A DNA stretch of 64,000 bases, from the NCBI RefSeq assembly GCF_003344965.1, contig NZ_CP031194.1, positions 7,068,001 to 7,132,000 on the forward strand, given 5' to 3'. Position 1 is the first letter of the stretch. Each line of letters starts with the position of its first letter. Below, in pieces: positions 7,652 to 16,159 of the stretch. Source of the stretch: Streptomyces paludis (GTDB lineage: Bacteria; Actinomycetota; Actinomycetes; Streptomycetales; Streptomycetaceae). A program made the position numbers and the translations under genes. Under the pieces are notes generated by a model. It searched no databases, was not told the origin of the DNA, and saw only the letters and a program-made list of their open reading frames with translations.

Positions 7652-9004
7652 TCATGCCACGGTGCGGATCAGCTTCTTGTTGATGAACTCCTCGATGCCG
7701 AGGGGACCGAGTTCGCGGCCGAAGCCCGAGCGCTTCACGCCCCCGAAGGGGAGTTCGGCGCCTTCCGCGGCCACGCCGTTCACAAAGACCATGCCGGCCT
7801 CGACGCGGTCGGCGAAGCGGGCGGCCTGGGCGGGGTCGGTGGTGAAGACGTACGAGCCGAGGCCGTACGGGGTGTCGTTGGCGATACGCAGGGCGTCGTC
7901 CTCGTCGGCGGCCGGGAAGACCATCGCGACCGGGCCGAAGAGTTCCTGCCGGGCGGCGGTGTGCCCGGTGGTGAGGCCGGTGAGGACGCCCGCCGGGAAG
8001 AACGCGCCGTGCCGCTCGCCCGCGCTGTGCAGGGTGGCGCCCTCCGCGACGGCCGCGTCGACCTGGCGGGCCAGGGTGCCGGCCGCGGCGGCGGAGGAGA
8101 GCGGGGCGCCGGTCTCGGAGGCGAGCAGCCGCGCGGTGAACTTCTCCACGAACGTGTCGTACAGCTCCCGTACGACGATGAACCGCTTGGCGGCGTTGCA
8201 CGCCTGGCCGGTGTTGTCGAGGCGGGCGGCGACGGCCGCCGTCACCACGGCGTCGAGGTCGTCGGTGGACAGCACCACGAACGGGTCGGAGCCGCCCAGT
8301 TCGAGGACGACCTTCTTCAGATGCCGGCCGGCGATCTCGGCCACGGCGGCACCGGCCCGCTCGGATCCGGTCAGCGAGACGCCCCGTACCCTCGGGTCCG
8401 CGATCATGCCGGCGATCTGCTCGTTGGTGGCGTACACGTTCACATAGGCCCCGGCCGGGAAGCCCGCCTCGGTGAACAGCCGCTGGAGGAGCGCGGCCGT
8501 GGCCGGGCACTGGGGGGCGTGCTTGAGGACGAGGGTGTTGCCGGCGGCGAGGTTGGGGGCGGCGAACCGGGCGACCTGATAGGCGGGGAAGTTCCACGGC
8601 ATGATGCCGAGCAGCACGCCGAGGGGATCGCGCCGGACGACGGCGGTGCCGGTGCCGGAGGTGACGGGAAGCGGCTCGTCGGCGAGGAACCGCTCGGCGT
8701 GGTCGGCGTAGTAGTGGTAGATGTCGACGCAGAAGTCGATCTCGCCCTCGGCCTCCGGAAGGGGCTTGCCCATCTCCCGCACGATGCTCGCTGCCAGCTC
8801 GTCGCGGTGCTGTGTGTGCAGGTCGCCCAGGCGGCGCAGCAGCGCGGCGCGCTCGGCGACGGAGGTCTCGCGGTACTGGGCGGCGGCGGTGTGGGCGGCG
8901 TCGAGGGCCTGCTGTATCTCGGTGTCCGTGGCGGTCGGGTAGGTCGCGGCGACCGCGCCGGTCGTCGGGTCGGTGACGGCGTACGTGGTGTCCTTGGCGT
9001 GCAT
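7652..9004 (-). CDS. NAD(P)-dependent succinate-semialdehyde-type dehydrogenase
   Basis: A 450-residue aldehyde dehydrogenase. The general-base glutamate lies in VVLELGGSDPFV and the catalytic cysteine in NTGQACNAAKRF, with the cofactor loop VSLTGSERAG upstream. The Gly-Gln-Ala-Cys-Asn variant, the YADHAERFLADE region and the short length resemble mycobacterial GabD1-type succinate-semialdehyde dehydrogenases. The last gene of a permease / alcohol dehydrogenase / aldehyde dehydrogenase operon, which suggests it oxidises the aldehyde made by the upstream gene. The ATG at 9004 has GGAGAA upstream. Exact substrate is inferred. Confidence 0.85.
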   Translation of the reverse strand: MHAKDTTYAVTDPTTGAVAATYPTATDTEIQQALDAAHTAAAQYRETSVAERAALLRRLGDLHTQHRDELAASIVREMGKPLPEAEGEIDFCVDIYHYYADHAERFLADEPLPVTSGTGTAVVRRDPLGVLLGIMPWNFPAYQVARFAAPNLAAGNTLVLKHAPQCPATAALLQRLFTEAGFPAGAYVNVYATNEQIAGMIADPRVRGVSLTGSERAGAAVAEIAGRHLKKVVLELGGSDPFVVLSTDDLDAVVTAAVAARLDNTGQACNAAKRFIVVRELYDTFVEKFTARLLASETGAPLSSAAAAGTLARQVDAAVAEGATLHSAGERHGAFFPAGVLTGLTTGHTAARQELFGPVAMVFPAADEDDALRIANDTPYGLGSYVFTTDPAQAARFADRVEAGMVFVNGVAAEGAELPFGGVKRSGFGRELGPLGIEEFINKKLIRTVA

Positions 9005-9065
9005 GGTTCTCCGTAGGCAGGGGTGGGGCGGGTGCGGGGCGGGCTCAGGGCCCAGGGCTCAGGGC

Positions 9066-10166
9066 TCAGGGCTCCAGGATCGTCCGCATTCCGGTGTTCG
9101 TCCTGAGGTCGTCGAGGGCGTCCGCGGCCTCGCTCATCGGGCGTGTCCTCCCGATCAGTTCGTCCAGGGGCAGCCGGCCGGCCAGATACAGACGGGCCAG
9201 CTTCGGGATGTCGATCTCTCCCACGCTGGAACCGTAGTTGCAGCCGAGGATGCGTTTGCCCTGGTCGGCGAGGTCGAAGAGGTTGAAGGAGGCGGTGGCG
9301 TCGGTGGCGGCCATACCGACCAGGACGGCGGCGCCGCCGGAGGTGAGCAGGCCGGGCAGGGTCTCGACGACCTTCGGGCTGCCGATGGCCTCGAAGACGT
9401 AGTCGGCGCCGCCGAGGTGCTCCCGGCACCAGGCGGCGACGTCCTCGCGGGCCCCGTCGAGGGTGTGGGTGGCGCCGAAGCGCCGTGCGGCGGCGAGGCG
9501 TTCGGCGGAGAGGTCCACGGCCACCACGGGATCGGCGCCGACCAGCCGCAGGCCCATCACCACGGAGAGGCCGACCCCGCCGGTCCCGATGACGACGGCG
9601 GACTCTCCCGCCCGTACGCCCGCGGTGTTGACCACCGCGCCGACGCCCGTGGTGATGGAGCAGCCGAGGAGCGCGCCGATGCCGAAGGGAAGCTCCTCGG
9701 GGACCTTCACGGCGGCGGTCTCGGGGACGACCAGGCGGCCGGTGAAGGCACCGAGTCCCAGGTACGGCCAGATCCGCTCGCCGTCGGCGCCGGTGAACGC
9801 GGTGCCGCCGTCGGGGAGGGTGTTGTCGACGGCCTTGGTGCCGGTGCACAGCCATGCCTGGCCGGCGGCGCACTTGCGGCAGCGCCGGCACGGTGCGAAC
9901 CAGGAGAGCACGACATGGTCGCCGGGGCGTACGGAGGTGACGCCGGCGCCGGTCGCGGTGACCACGCCCGCCGCTTCGTGGCCGAGGACGAGGGGGCGGT
10001 CGGTGGGCCAGTCGCCGGACACGATGTGCAGGTCGGAGTGGCAGACGCCGGCGGCGCGGACCTCGATCTCGACCTCGCCGGGCCCGGCGGGCCGTACGGA
10101 CACCTCCCGGGTGCGCAGGCCGTCGGCGGGCGAGAAGACAACGGCCGGGGAGAGCGGTGTGGGCAT
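9066..10166 (-). CDS. zinc-dependent alcohol dehydrogenase (class III-like MDR)
   Basis: A 366-residue medium-chain dehydrogenase. Catalytic zinc ligands are in GVCHSDLH and GHEAAG; the structural zinc loop is complete in CRRCRKCAAGQAWLC. The Rossmann motif is GTGGVGLSV. The segment LLGCSITTGVGAVVNTA is shared with formaldehyde/mycothiol-type and NDMA-dependent alcohol dehydrogenases. The start ATG shares one base with the stop of the upstream permease gene. With the downstream semialdehyde dehydrogenase it could oxidise an imported hydroxy-acid or amino-alcohol, for example 4-hydroxybutyrate, but this is inference. Confidence 0.85.
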   Translation of the reverse strand: MPTPLSPAVVFSPADGLRTREVSVRPAGPGEVEIEVRAAGVCHSDLHIVSGDWPTDRPLVLGHEAAGVVTATGAGVTSVRPGDHVVLSWFAPCRRCRKCAAGQAWLCTGTKAVDNTLPDGGTAFTGADGERIWPYLGLGAFTGRLVVPETAAVKVPEELPFGIGALLGCSITTGVGAVVNTAGVRAGESAVVIGTGGVGLSVVMGLRLVGADPVVAVDLSAERLAAARRFGATHTLDGAREDVAAWCREHLGGADYVFEAIGSPKVVETLPGLLTSGGAAVLVGMAATDATASFNLFDLADQGKRILGCNYGSSVGEIDIPKLARLYLAGRLPLDELIGRTRPMSEAADALDDLRTNTGMRTILEP

Positions 10167-11650
10167 CAGAGCGTCTTCATCTCTTCGGTGGTGGCGCGGC
10201 CGGGGGTCAGTTTGGTGTGGGGCTTGGCGGCGGTGACGTAGCCGAGGCCGAGGAGGAAGAGGACGGAGAAGACCAGGACCACGGCCCAGACCTGGATCCA
10301 GCTGCCGCCGGCCGGGGCGAGTTCGGTGCGCGGCCAGGCGATGTTGACCGCCTCGAAGAGCAGCCACAGCACGGCGAGGACATTGACGACGAGTCCGGTG
10401 CGGCCGAGTCTGAGCTGTCCGGCGCCCGGGTTCCAGCGGCCGGTCAGCCGCGCGACGAGCGCCACGACGGCGACCGCGAGGAAGATGAAGTAGAAGCCTC
10501 CGGAGCCGAACGCGATCAGGGTGGCCGCCGCGTTGCCGTTCAGCCCGAGCAGCAGGCCGAGGGCGGCGAGGACAGCGGTGGCGATGAGGGAGACGTACGG
10601 GATCTGCCGGGGGCCGACGGTGGCGAGCACTGGGGAGAAGGGCAGCTGGCGGTCGCGGGCGAAGGCGTAGACGGCGCGGCCGATGTACGTCTGGATGGAG
10701 ACGGCGCACGCGAAGAACGCGATCAGGACGACCAGGATGAACGGCTTCTCGCTCCAGCCGCCGAGCCCCTGGGTCACGGCCTCGAAGACGGGGTCCACGA
10801 CGGTGCCGGCGACGGCGTCCTCGGGGCGGCGCAGGGCCAGGGTGACGGCGAGGCCGGTGAGCAGCACGGTGAAGCCGACGAAGAGGTAGGCCCGCAGCAG
10901 GGCGCGCGGCACACTGCGGCGCGGCTGCTCGGTCTCCTCGGCGACCTGGGTGGTGGCGTCGAAGCCGAGGAAGGCCCAGCCGGCCACGGCGAGACAGGTC
11001 AGGAAGCCCGCGGTGACGGAGCCGCCCGAGGCGCCTTCGGCCCCCAGCGTCTCGAAGAGCAGGCCGAAGCCGTTGTGGTGGGCGAAGAGCAGGAGGACCA
11101 GGCTGACGGCGATGGAGGCGACGCCCTCGGCGATGATGCCCGCGTTGAGAAAGTGCTTGACGGGATCGACCCCGAGGAGGTTGATGCCGAGCGCGACGGC
11201 GACGAAGACGACGCCGAGGACCACATGCTGTCCCGGGGACGGGGCGCCGTCGGCGAACAGCATGTGCAGCCAGCTCGCGCCCAGGTAGGCGACGGTGGTC
11301 AGCGAGGCGACGGCGGAGGCGAGGTAGATCCAGCCGACCAGCCAGCCCAGACGCGGTCCGGCCAGCCGCCGTACCCACTGGTAGACGCCGCCGGTGACCG
11401 GGAACTGCGAGGAGAGTTCGGCGTAGACCACGGCCACGAGGAGCTGGCCGAGGAAGGCGACGACGACGGCCCAGATCCAGGCGGGCCCGGCGAAGACGAA
11501 GCCCAGCTGGACGACGGCGTAGATGCCGACCACGGGCGAGATGGTGGCGAAGCCGATGGCGAAGACGGCCCAGGCCGACAGGGTCCGTTTCAGCTCCTGC
11601 TGATAGCCGTATTCGGCCAGCTCTCCGGCGTCGGTGCGGGGGTCGTCCAC
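10166..11650 (-). CDS. APC-superfamily amino acid/polyamine permease
   Basis: A 494-residue integral membrane protein with about 12 hydrophobic segments. The first helix ends in the APC signature FATISPVVGIY, and the next loops contain ELSSQFPVTGGVYQW and FLGFDATTQVAEETEQPRR, both typical of GABA/amino-acid permeases of this superfamily. First gene of a three-gene minus-strand operon with the zinc alcohol dehydrogenase and semialdehyde dehydrogenase; it ends one base inside the next start. It probably imports the substrate those enzymes degrade. The promoter faces a divergent TetR gene across 201 bases containing paired CCAAT half-sites. Confidence 0.87.
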   Translation of the reverse strand: MDDPRTDAGELAEYGYQQELKRTLSAWAVFAIGFATISPVVGIYAVVQLGFVFAGPAWIWAVVVAFLGQLLVAVVYAELSSQFPVTGGVYQWVRRLAGPRLGWLVGWIYLASAVASLTTVAYLGASWLHMLFADGAPSPGQHVVLGVVFVAVALGINLLGVDPVKHFLNAGIIAEGVASIAVSLVLLLFAHHNGFGLLFETLGAEGASGGSVTAGFLTCLAVAGWAFLGFDATTQVAEETEQPRRSVPRALLRAYLFVGFTVLLTGLAVTLALRRPEDAVAGTVVDPVFEAVTQGLGGWSEKPFILVVLIAFFACAVSIQTYIGRAVYAFARDRQLPFSPVLATVGPRQIPYVSLIATAVLAALGLLLGLNGNAAATLIAFGSGGFYFIFLAVAVVALVARLTGRWNPGAGQLRLGRTGLVVNVLAVLWLLFEAVNIAWPRTELAPAGGSWIQVWAVVLVFSVLFLLGLGYVTAAKPHTKLTPGRATTEEMKTL

Positions 11651-11796
11651 CTGGTTCTCCTGACGTGCTGCGCGGTGCCGCGTGGTGCCGGGCCGGGCCC
11701 GGGACGGGCCTGTGACCTGGCCCGTGACCGGGTCGGGTGCCGTACGGAGCGGTCGGCGCCGTGGCCCGGGCGGGTGGTTTCCGGCCGGTCCCGCTT

Positions 11797-11826
11797 ATTG
11801 GGCGGGTGGCCAATTAGCTTTATTGG
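11797..11826. promoter_or_regulatory. triple half-site operator between the permease operon and the TetR gene
   Basis: ATTGG at 11797-11801, CCAAT at 11810-11814 and ATTGG at 11822-11826 alternate in orientation, giving two overlapping inverted repeats that share the middle half-site. Lying in the divergent promoter region directly before the TetR gene, they are the best candidate binding sites for that regulator. Symmetry is seen; binding is inferred. Confidence 0.5.
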
Positions 11827-11851
11827 TCACGTACTCAATAGCATCCGTCGC

Positions 11852-12508
11852 ATGACGTCAAGAGGTCAGGGAAAACGCGTCCGCAAGGCTCCGGCCGAAC
11901 GCCGCCACGAGATCGTCGCCACCGCCGCGCGGATAGGGCTCGGTGAGGGGCTGGAGTGCGTCACCCTGCGGCGTGTCGCCGATGAGCTGGGTGTCCAGCC
12001 GGGACTGGTCGGCCATTACTTCCCGGCGGCCGACACCCTGGTGGCCGAGGCGTTCACCAGCGCCACGATGGCCGAGCTGGACGGTCTGCTGCCGCCGTCA
12101 CCGGCCGAGGGCGACGGATCCACGCCCATCGGTGTGCTGCGCCGCTTCTTCGCGCTGATCTCCAGCGCCGAGTTCGACGATCTGAGCAGGCTGTGGCTGA
12201 ACGCCCGCCATCTCTCCCGCTACCGGCCGGTGCTGCGCGAGCATGTCGTGGCGCAGGAGCTGCTCTGGTGCCGCCGTATCGAACGGATCGTCACCGACGG
12301 TTCGGCGGCGGGGGAGTTCAGCTGCCCGGACCCCTGGGCCACCGCCACCCGGCTGCTCGTCGCCATCGACGGGGTCAACTCCTACATCAACACCAGCGCC
12401 GAACACCGTACGGAGCCGATCGCCGCGATGCCCCGGACCGTCGCGGAGGCGGAGCTGGGCCTGCCGCCGGGCGCTCTGATCAGCCCGCGCGCGGAAGGTC
12501 ACGGATGA
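11852..12508 (+). CDS. TetR-family regulator, BetI-like
   Basis: A 218-residue repressor. The helix-turn-helix is VTLRRVADELGVQPGLVGHYFPAADTLV, with the VGHYF turn found in BetI-like members that regulate choline or amine metabolism. The C-terminal ligand domain ends in IAAMPRTVAEAELGLPP. Transcribed away from the permease-alcohol dehydrogenase-aldehyde dehydrogenase operon, which it probably controls through the paired ATTGG/CCAAT sites just upstream. The ATG at 11852 is chosen because the protein then begins with a short basic tail before the DNA-binding domain. Confidence 0.88.
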   Translation: MTSRGQGKRVRKAPAERRHEIVATAARIGLGEGLECVTLRRVADELGVQPGLVGHYFPAADTLVAEAFTSATMAELDGLLPPSPAEGDGSTPIGVLRRFFALISSAEFDDLSRLWLNARHLSRYRPVLREHVVAQELLWCRRIERIVTDGSAAGEFSCPDPWATATRLLVAIDGVNSYINTSAEHRTEPIAAMPRTVAEAELGLPPGALISPRAEGHG

Positions 12509-12512
12509 ACCA

Positions 12513-12698
<186 letters not shown>

Positions 12699-12786
12699 AG
12701 CGCGTTTGGGCCGTGTTTGGACCGAGCGATACACACATCGGGGCCGTATGAAGCGGGCACCTCGATGAAGGATGCCGAACGATGTA

Positions 12787-12800
12787 TTGACCGTTCGGTC
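12787..12800. promoter_or_regulatory. TetR-type operator overlapping a -35 box before the MFS gene
   Basis: TTGACCGTTCGGTC contains the perfect inverted repeat GACCG-TT-CGGTC (12789-12800), and its first six bases are a near-consensus -35 box. It lies 74 bases before the MFS start. It matches the pattern (ACCGnnCGGTC) of the sites in the 14.4-33.5 kb island, so the transporter may share that regulator. Confidence 0.5.
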
Positions 12801-12873
12801 TACTGCTGTCACGATCCGAAACCGGCCCGAGAATTCGGTGCGCTTCCACCACGCCCGATCGAGAGAGACAAAG

Positions 12874-14334
12874 ATGTCATCTACTCAAGAAGCGAGTGGT
12901 ACGGCCCGTCCTTCCCGTCCTGTCCGGCCCATCCCCGTCCTGATCGCGGTTCTTGTCCTCGCGGACATCGTCAGCGCCTTCGAGTCGACGATGATGTTCA
13001 ACGCCCTGCCCCGGATCATCGGCGCGTTCCACACCACGCCCGCCGACGCCAGCTGGGTCCTGACGGCGTTCCTGCTGGTCGCCGCCGCGTCCGCGGCCGT
13101 GTGCGGCCGGCTCGGGGATCTCTACGGGCGGCGCAACGTCATCATCGTCCTGCTGCTGATCTCGGCCGTCGGATCCGTCATCAGCGTCTCGACGGGCACA
13201 CTCACCGGAGTCATCGCCGGGCGGGCCGTCCAGGGCGTGTCCGGCGGCATCCTCCCGCTGTGCTTCGGTGTCGCCCGGGAGATCCTGCCCAAGAAACACG
13301 CGCCGGTGGCGGCGGCGATGATCGCGGGAGCGGCGATGCTCGCCGGGGCGGCGGGGAACATCATCTCCGGTGCGCTGATCGACACACTGGACTGGCACTA
13401 CATCTTCGTCGTGGCCGCCGCGGTGGCCGTGATCGCCGCGGCCGGCTGCCTTCTGCTGCCCCGTTCCCGCGTGGTCGCGGGCGCGCGGCGCGTGAGCTGG
13501 TTCGGCAGTGTGCTGTTCGCGCCGGCCATCGGGCTGGTCCTGTTCGGCGTCAACAAGTCGTCGTCCTGGGGCTGGAGCGACGGAAGGACCCTCGGCACGA
13601 TCGTCACCGGCCTGCTGCTGCTCGCGCTCTGGGTGTGGAGGGAGCTGCGCGTCGACCATCCCATGATCAACCTCCGGCTGTTCTCCGACCGGAAGGTCGC
13701 GCTGACCATGCTCGCGACCGCCGTGCTCGCGATCGGCCCCGTGGGCGCCACGGGCTTTCTGCTCCAGATCATCATGCAGACCCCGACGGACGCGCCCGTG
13801 GGGCTCGGGCTGAGCGCGACCGACGCGGGATGGGTCTCGTTCTGCATCGCGATCTTCGGCTTCCTGCTGTCGCCCCTCAGCGGCCGGATCTCCGCCCGTG
13901 CCGGCTCCCGGCGGGCCCTGATCATCGGCAGTGTCTTCGGTGTGATCAACGCGGCGACCCTCGCGATGCTCCACTCGACCCTCATGGGCCTGATCATCTC
14001 CACGGTGTTCCTGACGGTGGCGACGTCCTTCATCCTGTCGTCGCTGCCGAACCTGATCATGGAGGCGGCCCCGGTGGAGAACACCAGTGAGGCCACCGGC
14101 CTCAACGTGGTGGTCCGTACCACCTTCTCGGGCGTCGGCACCTCGGTGGCGACGCTGCTGCTGAGCATGTCCCTCGTGTCCGGTACGCACTTCAGCACCC
14201 GCGGCGCGTACATGCAGGTCTTCGTTCTCATCGGGATCTCCTGCGCGGTGGCGCTCATCCTCGCGCTGCTCATCCGGCCGGGTGTGCGGGCCGCGTCCGG
14301 CGCGGCCCCCGCGGTGGCCGCCTCGAAGGCGTGA
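12874..14334 (+). CDS. MFS transporter, DHA2-type drug/metabolite exporter
   Basis: A 486-residue membrane protein with about 14 hydrophobic segments. Helix 1 carries VLADIVSAFESTMMFNALPRI, the loop after helix 2 is GRLGDLYGRRNV (MFS motif A), and helix 5 has a motif C-like GGILPLCFGVARE/GAAMLAGAAGN region. Such proteins usually export drugs or metabolites by proton antiport. The ATG at 12874 follows GAGAGAG. It is preceded by a TetR-type operator, and a perfect hairpin terminator separates it from the convergent cyclase gene. Import of a growth substrate cannot be excluded. Confidence 0.87.
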   Translation: MSSTQEASGTARPSRPVRPIPVLIAVLVLADIVSAFESTMMFNALPRIIGAFHTTPADASWVLTAFLLVAAASAAVCGRLGDLYGRRNVIIVLLLISAVGSVISVSTGTLTGVIAGRAVQGVSGGILPLCFGVAREILPKKHAPVAAAMIAGAAMLAGAAGNIISGALIDTLDWHYIFVVAAAVAVIAAAGCLLLPRSRVVAGARRVSWFGSVLFAPAIGLVLFGVNKSSSWGWSDGRTLGTIVTGLLLLALWVWRELRVDHPMINLRLFSDRKVALTMLATAVLAIGPVGATGFLLQIIMQTPTDAPVGLGLSATDAGWVSFCIAIFGFLLSPLSGRISARAGSRRALIIGSVFGVINAATLAMLHSTLMGLIISTVFLTVATSFILSSLPNLIMEAAPVENTSEATGLNVVVRTTFSGVGTSVATLLLSMSLVSGTHFSTRGAYMQVFVLIGISCAVALILALLIRPGVRAASGAAPAVAASKA

Positions 14335-14354
14335 GCGACGGCCGGACCATGCCC

Positions 14355-14393
14355 TGAGCGGGCGAGGGGGAGTGTTTCCCCCTCGCCCGCTCA
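14355..14393. terminator. strong bidirectional hairpin between MFS and cyclase genes
   Basis: A perfect 17-base stem (14355-14371 with 14377-14393) around the 5-base loop GTGTT. It lies between two convergent stop codons. There is no long T-tract, but stem stability and position make it a convincing two-way terminator. Confidence 0.85.
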
Positions 14394-14450
14394 CGGAGTC
14401 CTCCGTCGCGGCCGGTTGGCCGTCCGGCCGTCCGGCCGCGACGGCCTTGG

Positions 14451-15497
14451 TCAGACGGTCGCGATCGGGGTCAGCGGACTGCCCTGTGTCCCGGGCAGGT
14501 TCAGCGGGGGCGCGGTGAGCAGGAAGCGGCTGCGGCCGTGCTCGCGCAGCCAGGCCGCGAGATCGTGGAGATACCACAACTCGCCCAGCGGAACGCCGAG
14601 TTTGAACAGGCAGAGGTGGTGGATGGGCAGCAGGGTGTGCGGGCCCTCGGCCTTGGTCACACCGACACCCTCGACGGCGTAGTTGTCGGCGATCAGCCCG
14701 GAGATCCGCGACTCGGCGATCCAGTCGAGCAGCGCCGGGTCACCGGCGTCGAGGTAGGCCGCCGTCTGGTGGATCGCGACGGGGTCGGGGTTCTTCTCCC
14801 AGGCGAGGATCTGGGTGGCGAAGCCCGTGTGGAGCAGGAGCATGTCGCCCGGCTCCACGACGACGTTGTCGGCCGCCATGATGTCCTGGAGCGTCTTCAG
14901 GTTCACCGGCTGGTGGCCCGTGCCCAGATGGTGGGCGATGTCGACGAGGACGCCGCGGCCCTGCACGCCGTGCGCCGCCATGTGTTCCAGACCGAGGTGG
15001 GCGGCGTGGCTGAGGCTTCCGCTGCCGTCGCCCTTGACGCCCTCCCGGGGGCCGACGATGTCGATGCCGGGGCGGTAGCCGTTGTAGTAGACGGGCTCGG
15101 CGACACCGTCGCCGTCCGCGTCGAACTCGGCGCCCTGGTGGGCGAGGGCGTCCCACTGCGTGGAGTACTGGAGCCACAGGGTCACCACGTCGTCCGACCA
15201 GACGTCGATGAGCTGCGGGTCGATCTCCTTGCTGGCCACGACGTTGTAGAAGACGTCCTGGTTGTGCTGGAGGTCCTCGGTCGGCCGGAGGACGGGCGGA
15301 TAGCGGCGCTGGTTGAGCGCGGAACCGCCCGGGTAGTCCAGCGGCAGGCTCAGGCTGAAGGTGATCCCGTGCTCGACCTCGCGCACCCCCTCCAGCACCT
15401 TCTCCGCGGTGATCAGATTGACGCGGCCCAGCTCGTCGTCCTCGCCCCAGTCGCCCCACGTAGAGCCCGGCGGCCGCTGCTTCCAACGCTTCGTCAC
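14451..15497 (-). CDS. cyclase-family metal-dependent hydrolase (PF04199)
   Basis: A 348-residue member of the kynurenine formamidase/cyclase fold, here the longer variant with the N-terminal WGDWGEDDELGRVNLITAEKV. The metal-binding region reads QYSTQWDALAHQGAEF rather than the canonical HxGTHxDxPxH. Other segments are VLVDIAHHLG and DMLLLHTGF. Family members hydrolyse amides, lactones or related C-N/C-O bonds, so opening a lactone or cyclic intermediate is plausible here. The GTG at 15497 has GAGGAG nine bases upstream. It diverges from the NTF2-like pair and has an operator-covered promoter. Confidence 0.82.
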   Translation of the reverse strand: MTKRWKQRPPGSTWGDWGEDDELGRVNLITAEKVLEGVREVEHGITFSLSLPLDYPGGSALNQRRYPPVLRPTEDLQHNQDVFYNVVASKEIDPQLIDVWSDDVVTLWLQYSTQWDALAHQGAEFDADGDGVAEPVYYNGYRPGIDIVGPREGVKGDGSGSLSHAAHLGLEHMAAHGVQGRGVLVDIAHHLGTGHQPVNLKTLQDIMAADNVVVEPGDMLLLHTGFATQILAWEKNPDPVAIHQTAAYLDAGDPALLDWIAESRISGLIADNYAVEGVGVTKAEGPHTLLPIHHLCLFKLGVPLGELWYLHDLAAWLREHGRSRFLLTAPPLNLPGTQGSPLTPIATV

Positions 15498-15545
15498 GAC
15501 AACAACTCCTCGCGTAGCTGACGGTCCCCGTCGACCGTCGTACGC

Positions 15546-15574
15546 ATGCTAGGGAGATTGTACCGAGTGGTCAA
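15546..15574 (-). promoter_or_regulatory. cyclase promoter overlapped by regulon operator (site A)
   Basis: On the minus strand TTGACC (15574-15569) and TAGCAT (15551-15546) are 17 bases apart, a good -35/-10 pair for the cyclase gene. The word TGTACCGAGTGGTC at 15559-15572 (plus strand) covers the -35 and spacer and matches the operator seen before other genes of the island. Positions are seen; repression is inferred. Confidence 0.55.
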
Positions 15575-15693
15575 CAAAATGATCCATTGAACTGTGCACA
15601 GCACTTCCCGGACTCCGGGAATGAGTAATAGACTCAGCGGTCGAAAGATAGATCCAGTATCTCGAAGAGCACTTCCTGTTCCGGGAGAGTCGA

Positions 15694-16107
15694 ATGACCG
15701 AATCCACGCACGCGGCGGTGGCGGCGGGTGTGCGCGCCGTCATCGCCGCGCACGCCCAGGCCCAGGACGCCGGCCGTACCGACGATGTCGTCGCGCTGTA
15801 CGCGCCCGACGGCGTCCTCGAACTTCCCGGCGCCGAACCGGTCAAGGGCCACGACGCGCTCCGCGCGGCCTTCGCGGGCTGGCAGCCGACCCGGCCGCAA
15901 CTGCACCTCACCGGCAATACCGTCGTCACCGTACAGGGGGTGGACGAGGCCACCGCGGTCAGCGATGTGACGTTCTTCCACCGCGGCGACGGAGAGCCGG
16001 GCGCGCCGGGCTGGACGGTGCGGATCGTCGGCCGGTACGAGGACACACTGCGCCGGTACGACGGCGCCTGGCGGCTGACCCGAAGGTCCTCCGCCTTCCA
16101 GGCATGA
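15694..16107 (+). CDS. NTF2-like (SnoaL/limonene-epoxide-hydrolase fold) protein, copy 1
   Basis: A 137-residue cone-shaped alpha+beta barrel protein. Typical NTF2-like segments are visible: YAPDGVLELPGAEPVKGHDALRAAF in the first half and GWTVRIVGRYEDTLRRYDGAWRLTRR near the end. Family members act as steroid isomerases, epoxide hydrolases, dehydratases or binding proteins on small hydrophobic molecules. GGGAG precedes the ATG. It is followed 52 bases later by a clearly related gene, so the pair looks like an old tandem duplication, perhaps forming a heteromer. Confidence 0.82.
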   Translation: MTESTHAAVAAGVRAVIAAHAQAQDAGRTDDVVALYAPDGVLELPGAEPVKGHDALRAAFAGWQPTRPQLHLTGNTVVTVQGVDEATAVSDVTFFHRGDGEPGAPGWTVRIVGRYEDTLRRYDGAWRLTRRSSAFQA

Positions 16108-16159
16108 GGCGCGGGCGCGGTCCCCTCCCCATTTCCCCATCCCCTGTAGGGAGTTGACG

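Noticed and set aside
10157..11851. Acidic plus-strand extension upstream of the TetR gene
   Set aside because: Mirror of the permease gene; Glu/Asp/Gly-rich shadow translation.
14355..14393. Possible attachment site or mobile-element inverted repeat
   Set aside because: Position between convergent stops and hairpin form fit a terminator; no integrase or direct repeat nearby.
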